DNA of 45,695 nucleotides from Pseudomonas sp. Q11 (GTDB taxonomy: Bacteria > Pseudomonadota > Gammaproteobacteria > Pseudomonadales > Pseudomonadaceae), in NCBI RefSeq assembly GCF_024494355.1, contig NZ_JAKNQY010000002.1, forward strand, positions 370,055-415,749. Direction: 5' to 3'. Of the stretch, positions 17,719 to 26,796 are shown one piece after another. The notes beneath the pieces were generated by a model that did no database searches, was not told where the DNA came from, and saw only the letters and a list, made by a program, of their open reading frames with translations. The first letter of the stretch is position 1; every line of letters starts with the position of its first letter. The translations under genes were made by a program, and so were the position numbers.

Positions 17719-17881
17719 TGTGGCGAGGAAGCTTGCTCCCGCTGGGCTGCGCCTGTAGGAGCTGTCGAGTGCAACGAGGCTGCGATCTTGTCCCAGACAG
17801 TTGAGTCTCAAGCGAAGATCAAAAGATCGCAGGCTTCGCCAGCTCCTACAGAGCCGAGCGGGAGCAAGCTCCCTCGCCACA
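17719..17881. repeat. composite REP, second copy
   Basis: Same nested structure as at 16771-16933. The inner TGTAGGAGC palindrome (17753-17851) is nearly identical over about 100 bases, including the centre, which normally diverges fast between REPINs. This implies a recent copy event or gene conversion. The pair brackets the DUF6124 gene and its leader. Confidence 0.8.
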
Positions 17882-17963
17882 AAAGCTTTCCCACAAGCAG
17901 CGCCGGTGTTTTCAAAAGTGGGTGAATGCTAGTCTTGCTCAACGCTGTTGCCAGGGAGCCCTC

Positions 17964-18584
17964 ATGGGCAATCACAAGATCGAGATTCGTCGCAGTAACG
18001 TCGAGAAAATCCTGCTGGCCGCCGAGAAGGTCTTTGCCGAAAAGGGCTTCGGCAGCACCGCCATGGCCGACATCGCCGCCGAGGTGCAGCTGCCCCGATC
18101 CAACCTGCATTATTACTTCAGCACCAAGAGCGAACTGTACAGCGCCGTGCTGTTCGATCTGCTGGAAGTCTGGAAGCAGGATGCCTTGTGCTTCGAGCTG
18201 TTCGATGACCCACGGGTGGTGCTCAGCAGTTACATCCGCGCCAAGATGAACCACTCCCGCAGTCGGCCCTACGGCTCGAAGGTCTGGGCCAACGAAGTGA
18301 TCCACGGCGCGCCGACGCTGGGCCAGGCGCTGGATGCCAGCCTTTATGACTGGGCCAAGATGAAGGAAGCGAAGATCCGCCAGTGGGTCGAGGACAAGCG
18401 CATCCTGCCGGTGGAGCCTTCAAGCCTGCTCTACATGATCTGGGCCTCGACCCAGCACTACGCCGACTTCGACCATCAGATCAACATCCTCAACGACCAT
18501 CAGCCGCTGTCCGACATGCAATTCGAACGGGCGGTGCAGACGGTGACCAGTGTGATCCTGCGGGGGATTGGGTTGGAGCCCTGA
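17964..18584 (+). CDS. RutR-like TetR family transcriptional regulator
   Basis: A regulator of 206 residues. The TetR helix-turn-helix spans about residues 12-58 (ILLAAEKVFAEKGFGSTAMADIA, then RSNLHYYFSTKSELY). The C-terminal ligand domain contains MIWASTQHYADF, which I recall as also present in E. coli RutR, the uracil/thymine sensor. The ATG at 17964 follows CAGGGAG; the frame opens upstream at 17922 without a better signal. It is convergent with the pyrimidine-reducing genes preA-preT, so it probably represses the pyrimidine cluster and is released by a pyrimidine. The effector is inferred. Confidence 0.88.
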   Translation: MGNHKIEIRRSNVEKILLAAEKVFAEKGFGSTAMADIAAEVQLPRSNLHYYFSTKSELYSAVLFDLLEVWKQDALCFELFDDPRVVLSSYIRAKMNHSRSRPYGSKVWANEVIHGAPTLGQALDASLYDWAKMKEAKIRQWVEDKRILPVEPSSLLYMIWASTQHYADFDHQINILNDHQPLSDMQFERAVQTVTSVILRGIGLEP

Positions 18585-18605
18585 AATTTGTGGTGTGGCT
18601 GATGG

Positions 18606-18706
18606 CCCTATCGCGAGCAGGCTCGCTCCCACAGTGGATTTCTGGCGTACACAAACTCTGTGAACGACACGACCCAGTGTGGGAGCGAGCCTGCTCGCGA
18701 TGGCGC
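18606..18706. repeat. REP inverted pair (GTGGGAGC family)
   Basis: Facing TATCGCGAGCAGGCTCGCTC and GGGAGCGAGCCTGCTCGCGA copies fill the gap between the convergent TetR gene and preA. Confidence 0.8.
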
Positions 18707-18726
18707 CAGTCCAGACACCTCAGTCC

Positions 18727-20001
18727 TCAGACCGCTACATGATAGGGATTACGCGGATCATGGTTCCAGTCCAGGAACGGCTTGCCCGTTTCCATCGTCA
18801 CCATCTCGATGCAGTCCTGCACCGGGCAGGTGATCTGGCAGAGATTGCAGCCCACGCACTCTTCATCGATCACTTCATATTTGCGCGTCCCGTCCGTCTG
18901 TTTGAGGCTGGCGATGGCCTGGTGGGACGTGTCTTCACAGGCGATGTGGCAGCGACCGCAGCCAATACAGGCCTCTTGGTCGATCTTGGCGATGACCTGA
19001 TAGTTGATGTCCAGGTACTTCCAGTCGGTGGTGTTGCCCACCGCACGACCGGAAAATGCCTGCAGGTTGGCGTGGCCGTGATCGTCCATCCAGCGTGACA
19101 GACCATCCTTCATCTCTTCGACAATACGAAAGCCATGGAGCATCGCTGCCGTACACACTTGCACGGCGCCACTGCCCAGGGCGATGAATTCCGCCGCGTC
19201 GCGCCAACTGCCGATGCCACCGATGCCGCAAATCGGCAAGCCCTGGGTTTGCGGGTCGCGGGCGATTTCCGCGACCATGTTCAGCGCGATTGGCTTGACC
19301 GCCGAGCCGCAGTAGCCGCCGTGGGTGCTCTGGCTGCCGACGATGGGCAGGGCGACCATGCGGTCCAGGTCGACGCTGGTGATGGAATTGATGGTGTTGA
19401 TCAACGACACCGCATCGGCGCCGCCCCGATGGGCCGCCCGGGCAGCGACGCGGATGTCGGTGATGTTCGGCGTGAGCTTGACGATCACCGGCAACGAGCA
19501 ATAGGTCTTGCACCAGCGCGTGACTTGCTCGACGTACTCCGGCACCTGGCCGACGGCCGCGCCCATGCCCCGTTCCGGCATGCCGTGGGGGCAGCCGAAG
19601 TTCAGCTCGATACCATCGGCGCCGGTGGCCTCCACCAGGGGCAGGATGCGTTTCCAGGATTCTTCCACGCACGGCACCATCAACGACACGATCAGCGCCC
19701 GGTCCGGCCAGTCCTTTTTCACCTGGGTGATTTCCCGCAGGTTGATCTCCAGCGAACGGTCGGTGATCAGCTCAATGTTATTAATGCCCAGCACCTCGCG
19801 ATTGGCGCCGAAGTGGGCCGAGTAACGCGACGACACGTTCACGGCCGCCGGGTCCTCTCCAAGGGTTTTCCAGACCACGCCACCCCAACCGGCCTCGAAG
19901 GCACGTACCACGTTGTAGGCCTTGTCGGTCGGCGGCGCGGAGGCCAGCCAGAACGGATTGGGGGCTTTGATGCCGGCGAAGACAATCGACAGATCGGCCA
20001 T
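18727..20001 (-). CDS. preA: NAD-dependent dihydropyrimidine dehydrogenase subunit PreA
   Basis: The FMN catalytic subunit, 424 residues, that reduces uracil or thymine to the 5,6-dihydro form. The N-terminal dihydroorotate-dehydrogenase-like barrel (NPFWLASAPPT near 15-25, GIELNFGCPHGM near 130-141) is followed by two [4Fe-4S] ferredoxin clusters at the C-terminus, CIGCGRCHIAC and CVGCNLCQITCPV. It starts immediately after the preT stop (TAA then ATG), so the two subunits are translationally coupled. With hydA and the carbamoyl amidohydrolase gene nearby, the three-step reductive pathway to beta-alanine is complete. Confidence 0.95.
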   Translation of the reverse strand: MADLSIVFAGIKAPNPFWLASAPPTDKAYNVVRAFEAGWGGVVWKTLGEDPAAVNVSSRYSAHFGANREVLGINNIELITDRSLEINLREITQVKKDWPDRALIVSLMVPCVEESWKRILPLVEATGADGIELNFGCPHGMPERGMGAAVGQVPEYVEQVTRWCKTYCSLPVIVKLTPNITDIRVAARAAHRGGADAVSLINTINSITSVDLDRMVALPIVGSQSTHGGYCGSAVKPIALNMVAEIARDPQTQGLPICGIGGIGSWRDAAEFIALGSGAVQVCTAAMLHGFRIVEEMKDGLSRWMDDHGHANLQAFSGRAVGNTTDWKYLDINYQVIAKIDQEACIGCGRCHIACEDTSHQAIASLKQTDGTRKYEVIDEECVGCNLCQITCPVQDCIEMVTMETGKPFLDWNHDPRNPYHVAV

Positions 20002-21369
20002 TTACGCAGCCTCCACGTTGAGCATGAGTTGAGCGTTGATCGCCTCGGCGGCAAGCTTGCCGTGCTGCACGGCCTGCACCGTCAGGTCCTGGTCCAGGCT
20101 GGTGCAGTCACCGCCGGCATACACGCCGGCAATGCTGGTGCGTAAATGCTCGTCCACCAGGATTCGTCCATCCTGGCGTTTGAGCTCCCGGGCCAGCGGG
20201 TCCGCCAGCGCGTGGTCATCGAAGGCCTGGCCGATGGCTTTGAAAATCCCGTCGGCGGGCAGGTCGAAGGTGTCGGCGCCGATGACCAACCGACCGTTCT
20301 CCAGATGGGTGCGGCAGAAGCGCATGCCCCGCACGTTCCCGGCTTCGTCCAGCAGCACCTGTTGCGGCTGGGCCCAGGTCAGCAGACGCACCTGATTGGC
20401 CTTGGCGATGTCTTGCTCATGGACGGTGGCGCCCATGTCCTCAAGGCCGCGCCGGTACACCAGGCTAACGTCCCGGGCACCGAGACGGGCCATCTGCACG
20501 GCCATGTCGATGGCGGTGTTGCCGGCACCGAGGACGATGCAGCGCTCGGCCAGCGGCAATTGGCTGAGGTCGTCGGCCTGGCGCAACTCGCGGATGTACT
20601 CGGTGGCGGCCAGCAGCCCCGGCGCCTGTTCATCGCTCAGGCCCAGTTGTTTGCTGGCGGCCAGGCCAAGGCCGAGGAACACGGCGTCGAATTGCTGGTG
20701 CAAGTCGCTCAAGCTGAGGTTTTCGCCCAGCTTCTGCCCATGGCGGATTTCGATGCCGCCGATGCCCAGCAGAAAGTCCAATTCGTGCTGGGCATAGTCG
20801 TCCACCAGCTTGTATTTGGCGATTCCGTATTCGTTGAGGCCGCCGGCCTTTTCCCGGGCTTCGAACACCACCACGTCATGGCCGTGCATCGCGCTGCGGT
20901 GAGCGCAGGACAACCCTGCGGGACCCGCGCCAACCACGGCAATGCGCTTGCCGGTGGCGACGGCGCGTTTGAACGGGTGTTCGCTGAAGTGCGCGTTGTC
21001 CACGGCGTAGCGCTGCAACAGGCCGATCAGTACCGGCGCGCACTCGTGGGCGTTGTTGCGCACGCAGGCTTGCTGGCAAAGGATCTCCGTGGGGCAGACC
21101 CGGGCACAACTGCCGCCGAGGATATTGGCCGAGAGAATCTTTTGCGCCGCGCCCTGGACGTTGTCCTGATGGATGTTGCGGATGAACGAGGGGATGTCGA
21201 TCTCGCTCGGACAGGCGTTCACGCACGGCGCGTCGTAGCAGTACAGGCAACGGGATGCTTCCAGGTGGGCCTGGCGCGCGTTGAGCGGTGGCGCCAGGTC
21301 GCTGAAACGCGCGGCGAGGGCGGTCGGGTCTTCCTGGGAATGGGGGAGGTGACTCAAGGGCTGGATCAT
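20002..21369 (-). CDS. preT: NAD-dependent dihydropyrimidine dehydrogenase subunit PreT
   Basis: The electron-transfer subunit, 455 residues, related to the small subunit of glutamate synthase. N-terminal iron-sulfur cysteines appear in CLYCYDAPCVNACPSEIDIPSFI and in the CARVCPTEILCQQAC region. An FAD motif (VVGAGPAGLSCAHR) and an NAD(P)-binding motif (VLGAGNTAIDMAVQ) follow. The frame extends to 21483 into a REP element; the ATG at 21369 follows TGAGG and is chosen. It passes electrons from NADH to PreA and lies downstream of hydA in the same direction. Confidence 0.93.
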   Translation of the reverse strand: MIQPLSHLPHSQEDPTALAARFSDLAPPLNARQAHLEASRCLYCYDAPCVNACPSEIDIPSFIRNIHQDNVQGAAQKILSANILGGSCARVCPTEILCQQACVRNNAHECAPVLIGLLQRYAVDNAHFSEHPFKRAVATGKRIAVVGAGPAGLSCAHRSAMHGHDVVVFEAREKAGGLNEYGIAKYKLVDDYAQHELDFLLGIGGIEIRHGQKLGENLSLSDLHQQFDAVFLGLGLAASKQLGLSDEQAPGLLAATEYIRELRQADDLSQLPLAERCIVLGAGNTAIDMAVQMARLGARDVSLVYRRGLEDMGATVHEQDIAKANQVRLLTWAQPQQVLLDEAGNVRGMRFCRTHLENGRLVIGADTFDLPADGIFKAIGQAFDDHALADPLARELKRQDGRILVDEHLRTSIAGVYAGGDCTSLDQDLTVQAVQHGKLAAEAINAQLMLNVEAA

Positions 21370-21436
21370 GGAATTGGCCTCACGGTGTTTGAGGTGCTGC
21401 CTCTGGTGGGCAGTGTTTTTTTCGTTGCCTGGACTG

Positions 21437-21540
21437 GCCTCATCGCGAGCAGGCTCGCTCCCACAGGGATCTGTGGTGCACACAGATTTTTGTATCCATT
21501 CAAAACCCAGTGTGGGAGCGAGCCTGCTCGCGATAGGCCG
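21437..21540. repeat. REP inverted pair (GTGGGAGC family)
   Basis: Facing copies ATCGCGAGCAGGCTCGCTCC and GGGAGCGAGCCTGCTCGCGA lie between hydA and preT on the same strand, so hydA and preTA may form partly independent transcripts. Confidence 0.8.
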
Positions 21541-21547
21541 TAGGCCG

Positions 21548-23044
<1,497 letters not shown>

Positions 23045-23075
23045 TCACGATGGGCAAGTGATGAAGTCGTGCAGA

Positions 23076-23105
23076 ATTATAATCCTGTCACAGCTGTCAG
23101 GATTA
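23076..23105 (-). promoter_or_regulatory. hydA promoter -10 and overlapping palindrome
   Basis: TATAAT on the minus strand (23076-23081) is a consensus -10, about 86 bases before the hydA start. The palindrome TAATCCTG (23080-23087) with CAGGATTA (23098-23105) occupies the spacer and -35 positions. The half-site spacing (18 bp centre to centre) fits a dimeric regulator such as the nearby TetR protein; that assignment is inference. Confidence 0.6.
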
Positions 23106-23202
23106 GAAGCTAGCTGGAGTTTTAAGAATCAGCAAGATTATTTTTAATAGATTGTTTGAGCTTATAACTAATTGAAAAATATGAATTAAATGAATTAATC
23201 AC

Positions 23203-23230
23203 CAAAATGGTGAGCTGCCTCACCATTTTG
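23203..23230. promoter_or_regulatory. perfect 12-bp inverted repeat
   Basis: CAAAATGGTGAG (23203-23214) and CTCACCATTTTG (23219-23230) are exact complements around CTGC. It may be a strong operator, or a two-way hairpin separating divergent transcripts. No U-run follows beyond the stem itself. Confidence 0.5.
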
Positions 23231-23260
23231 ACGCACTTGACAGGATCATTATTTGAGCGA

Positions 23261-23278
23261 GATTTATCATGGTAAATC
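23261..23278. promoter_or_regulatory. 18-bp near-palindrome
   Basis: GATTTATCATGGTAAATC is symmetric at 16 of 18 positions and sits 31 bases past the 12-bp inverted repeat. Candidate operator; the protein is unknown. Confidence 0.35.
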
Positions 23279-23612
23279 AGCAGCTTGAAAGGCGTTAAAG
23301 TGCGGTTTAGAGGCCTCGCAATAATGTGAGGTGCACCACTTTGAATCTCGGGCTCGACAGAACGTGCAGGTCATCTAGCCTCATGGGCACTGGCGCACAG
23401 TGCGAGCAAACAATGAAATCGGATTAAAGCGTTAAATATCAGAAAGTTGTCAGGGTTATATCGTTCAACCGGTCAACCTGGCGAGGCAAGCGGCACGGTT
23501 ATTGAGTGCTGTCGCTGCCAGGCAGGGCCGCCGGTAGAACGCGCGCTTTACATGCAAGTACTCCGGCCATCGCCAGTCGATGAGCAAAAATAATGAAAAC
23601 AGTGGAGCGGAC

Positions 23613-25091
23613 ATGACCAGATCAACAGTGACCGAGCGCGACGGGTTATACGAGCTTGAAGCCGGTAGCGACGTTCTCGACAGCCCCCGTTACAACCATG
23701 ACATCGCGCCGACCCAGGTGCATGAGCGAACCTGGAACAAATGGCACATCACCGCGCTGTGGGTTGGCATGTCGATCTGTGTCCCGACCTACACCCTTGG
23801 CGGCGTGCTCACGGCCTATTTCGGGCTGTCGGTGGGCGAAGCGCTGCTGGCCATCCTGTTCGCCAACATCATCGTGCTGATTCCCCTGACCCTGAACGCC
23901 TTTGCCGGGACCAAATACGGCATTCCGTTCCCGGTGCTGTTGCGCTCGTCTTTCGGCGTCATCGGTTCCAACGTCCCCTGCCTGATCCGCGCGCTGGTGG
24001 CGTGTGGCTGGTTCGGCATCCAGACGATGTTCGGCGGGCTGGCGATTCATCTGTTTCTCGGCTCGGTGTTCGAAGGCTGGAAGAGCCTGGGCGGTACCGG
24101 CGAAGTGATCGGCTTCATGGTGTTCTGGGTCTTGAACCTGTGGGTGGTGCTGCGCGGTGCCGAGTCGATCAAATGGCTGGAAACCCTGTCCGCACCGCTG
24201 CTGGTGCTGGTAGGGATCGGCCTGCTGATGTGGGCGTTGCCCAACGTCTCCCTGACCGAACTGATGGCGCAGCCGGCCAAGCGGCCCGAAGGGGCCGGCG
24301 TGACCAGCTATTTCCTGGCGGGGCTCACGGCGATGGTGGGTTTCTGGGCCACGCTGTCGCTGAACATTCCTGACTTCAGTCGTTATGCAAAGAGTCAGAA
24401 AGACCAGATCGTGGGGCAGATCATCGGCCTGCCGTTGACCATGTTCCTGTTCGCCGCCCTCGGCGTGGTAATGACGGCGGCCTCGGCAAAACTGGTGGGC
24501 GTGACCGTCTCCGACCCGGTGACCCTGATCGGACACATTCAGAGCCCGCTGTGGGTGGCGTTGGCCATGGTGTTGATCATCATCGCCACGCTCTCGACCA
24601 ACACCGCCGCCAACATCGTTTCGCCTACCAACGACTTCCAGAACCTGGCGCCGAAGCTGATCGGCCGTACCAAGGCGGTGATGTTGACCGGGCTGGTAGG
24701 GCTGGCGCTGATGGCCCACGAACTGCTGAAAAAACTCGGTCTGATCGTTTCCGAGGTCAGCCTTGAATCGGTCTATTCCAACTGGCTGCTGGGTTATTCG
24801 AGCCTGCTGGGGCCGATTGCCGGGATCATGGTGGTGGACTATTTCCTGATCAAGAAACAGCAACTGGACCTGGCCGGGCTGTACCGCGACGACGTCTACC
24901 CGGCCTGGAACTGGAATGGCTTCATCGCCTTTGGCGTGCCGGTGGTGCTGACGCTGCTGTCCCTGGGCAGCGACGCGTTCAGCTGGTTCTACAGCTACGG
25001 CTGGTTCACCGGCTCGGCACTGGGCGGGGTGATTTATTACGGGTTGTGCAGTCTGCGGGCGAGCCCGTCCATTGCTAAAACTGCGGTGTAA
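23613..25091 (+). CDS. NCS1 family nucleobase:cation symporter
   Basis: An inner-membrane permease of 492 residues with about twelve hydrophobic segments. The NCS1 signature is clear: NHDIAPT near the N-terminus, VPTYTLGG in the first segment, GIPFPVLLRSSFG near residue 110, and LNIPDFSRYAKS. Related proteins import uracil, hydantoin, allantoin or cytosine with a cation. The ATG at 23613 follows GGAGCG; an ATG at 23580 adds eleven residues without a ribosome binding site. Between hydA and a carbamoyl amidohydrolase gene, uracil, thymine or hydantoin is the likely cargo. Confidence 0.92.
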   Translation: MTRSTVTERDGLYELEAGSDVLDSPRYNHDIAPTQVHERTWNKWHITALWVGMSICVPTYTLGGVLTAYFGLSVGEALLAILFANIIVLIPLTLNAFAGTKYGIPFPVLLRSSFGVIGSNVPCLIRALVACGWFGIQTMFGGLAIHLFLGSVFEGWKSLGGTGEVIGFMVFWVLNLWVVLRGAESIKWLETLSAPLLVLVGIGLLMWALPNVSLTELMAQPAKRPEGAGVTSYFLAGLTAMVGFWATLSLNIPDFSRYAKSQKDQIVGQIIGLPLTMFLFAALGVVMTAASAKLVGVTVSDPVTLIGHIQSPLWVALAMVLIIIATLSTNTAANIVSPTNDFQNLAPKLIGRTKAVMLTGLVGLALMAHELLKKLGLIVSEVSLESVYSNWLLGYSSLLGPIAGIMVVDYFLIKKQQLDLAGLYRDDVYPAWNWNGFIAFGVPVVLTLLSLGSDAFSWFYSYGWFTGSALGGVIYYGLCSLRASPSIAKTAV

Positions 25092-25092
25092 A

Positions 25093-25284
25093 GGAGGGCC
25101 CCATCGCGAGCAGGCTCGCTCCCACACTGGATTGGGGTGAATGCAAGTCTGTGTGCACAGCAGATCCCCTGTGGGGGAGGGCCCCATCGCGAGCAGGCTC
25201 GCTCCCAGACTGGATTTGGGTGAATGCAAGTCTGTGTGCACAGCAGATCCCCTGTGGGAGCGAGCCTGCTCGCGATAGCGGCCT
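25093..25284. repeat. REP cluster with 83-bp tandem duplication
   Basis: A unit starting GGAGGGCCCCATCGCGAGC at 25093 recurs at 25176 with few mismatches (period 83), followed by one facing REP copy at about 25252-25284. The array thus holds two left arms and one right arm. It separates the permease gene from the hydrolase gene. Confidence 0.8.
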
Positions 25285-25326
25285 CAAGTACAACGAGAAA
25301 ATGCCTGAAAAAACTGGAGATCCCCC

Positions 25327-26610
25327 ATGAACGCAGCCGTCGACGTTCTACAGTCCACCCAACAGCACATCAACCGCGACCGCTTGTGGCAGTCGCTCAT
25401 GGACCTGGCGCAGCTCGGTGCCACGGTCAAGGGCGGGGTGTGCAGGCTGGCCCTGACCGAGCTGGACCGCCAGGCCCGGGACTTGTTCGTGCAATGGACC
25501 GAGGCGGCCGGCTGCACCGTCAGCATTGACGCGGTGGGCAATATTTTCGCCCGTCGTCCGGGGCGCAATCCGAACCTGCCGCCGGTGATGACCGGCAGCC
25601 ACATCGACACCCAGCCTACCGGCGGCAAGTTCGACGGTTGCTTCGGTGTGCTGTCCGGCCTGGAAGTGCTGCGCACCCTCAATGACTTGAAAATAGAGAC
25701 CGAAGCGCCGTTGGAAGTGGTGGTCTGGACCAACGAAGAAGGCTCGCGCTTCGCCCCGTGCATGATGGGTTCTGGCGTATTCGCCGAGAAGTTTACCCTC
25801 GAAGAAACCCTGGCCAAGACCGACGCCGAGGGCATTACCGTCGGCCAGGCGCTCAATGCCATCGGCTACGCCGGGCCACGCCCGGTCAGCGGGCATTCGG
25901 TGGGGGCGTATTTCGAGGCTCACATTGAGCAGGGGCCGATCCTGGAGGACGAACGCAAGACCGTCGGCGTGGTGATGGGCGCATTGGGGCAGAAGTGGTT
26001 CGATCTGACCTTGCGGGGCGTCGAAGCCCATGCCGGTCCGACCCCGATGCACTTGCGCAAGGACGCTTTAGTCGGTGCCTCGATCATCGTCGGTGCGGTC
26101 AACCGCGCGGCCCTCGGTCATCAACCCCATGCCTGCGGCACGGTTGGCTGCCTGCAAGCCTATCCCGGTTCGCGCAATGTCATCCCGGGCGAAGTGCGCA
26201 TGACCCTGGATTTTCGTCACCTGGAACCGGCACGCCTGGATTCGATGATCGCCGAGGTCAGGCAAGTCATTGCTGACACCTGCCAGCAACACGGCCTGAC
26301 GTATGAATTGACCCCTACGGCCGACTTTCCGCCGCTGTACTTCGACAAGGGCTGCGTCGAAGCCGTACGCGGTGCTGCCCAAGGGCTGGGCCTGTCGCAT
26401 ATGGACATCGTCAGCGGCGCCGGCCACGACGCGATCTTCCTCGCCGAACTGGGGCCGGCCGGGATGATCTTCGTACCGTGCGAAGGCGGCATCAGCCACA
26501 ACGAAATCGAAAACGCCGCCCCGGATGACCTCGCCGCCGGTTGTGCGGTGCTGCTGCGAGCGATGCTCGCCGCCTCACAGGCCATCGCCGAGGGGCGCCT
26601 TGATATGTAG
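25327..26610 (+). CDS. Zn-dependent hydrolase, probable N-carbamoyl-beta-alanine amidohydrolase
   Basis: An M20/amidase family enzyme (hydantoinase/carbamoylase type) of 427 residues. Metal ligands are in GSHIDTQPTGGKFDG (about 93-107), NEEGSRFAPCMMGSGVF (about 138-154) and HIEQGPILE (about 199-207), with the late histidine in GGISHNEIENA. In this cluster it should hydrolyse N-carbamoyl-beta-alanine to beta-alanine, CO2 and ammonia, completing pyrimidine breakdown. Allantoate or L-carbamoyl amino acids are alternatives for the family. Its TAG stop is contributed by the edge of a REP element (TGTAGGAGCTG). Confidence 0.9.
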   Translation: MNAAVDVLQSTQQHINRDRLWQSLMDLAQLGATVKGGVCRLALTELDRQARDLFVQWTEAAGCTVSIDAVGNIFARRPGRNPNLPPVMTGSHIDTQPTGGKFDGCFGVLSGLEVLRTLNDLKIETEAPLEVVVWTNEEGSRFAPCMMGSGVFAEKFTLEETLAKTDAEGITVGQALNAIGYAGPRPVSGHSVGAYFEAHIEQGPILEDERKTVGVVMGALGQKWFDLTLRGVEAHAGPTPMHLRKDALVGASIIVGAVNRAALGHQPHACGTVGCLQAYPGSRNVIPGEVRMTLDFRHLEPARLDSMIAEVRQVIADTCQQHGLTYELTPTADFPPLYFDKGCVEAVRGAAQGLGLSHMDIVSGAGHDAIFLAELGPAGMIFVPCEGGISHNEIENAAPDDLAAGCAVLLRAMLAASQAIAEGRLDM

Positions 26611-26730
26611 GAGCTGGCGAAGCCTGCGATCTTTTGATTTTGATCTTTCGCTCTCGACTCGATTGGCGTTTGGAAAGATCGCAGCCTCGTTGCACTCGAC
26701 AGCTCCTACACAGCTCCTACACAGCTCTTA
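26606..26730. repeat. REP inverted pair (TGTAGGAGCTG family) with repeated edge
   Basis: TGTAGGAGCTGGCGAAGCC at the left faces a right edge in which ACAGCTCCTAC is repeated about three times in tandem (26698-26730). The left edge supplies the stop codon of the preceding hydrolase gene. Confidence 0.75.
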
Positions 26731-26796
26731 CGGGGGAACGTGTCATCACCGCGGATGGTCTTAACCTCCATGCTCCTCTGACCACATGGAGACCCG

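Noticed and set aside
23646..25241. A minus-strand open frame of 531 codons opposite the NCS1 permease
   Set aside because: His/Gln/Arg-rich product complementary to a membrane protein gene; starts inside a REP element.
25093..25284. A possible short CRISPR array
   Set aside because: The repeats are REP palindromes with an 83-bp duplicated unit; there are no regular unique spacers and no cas genes.
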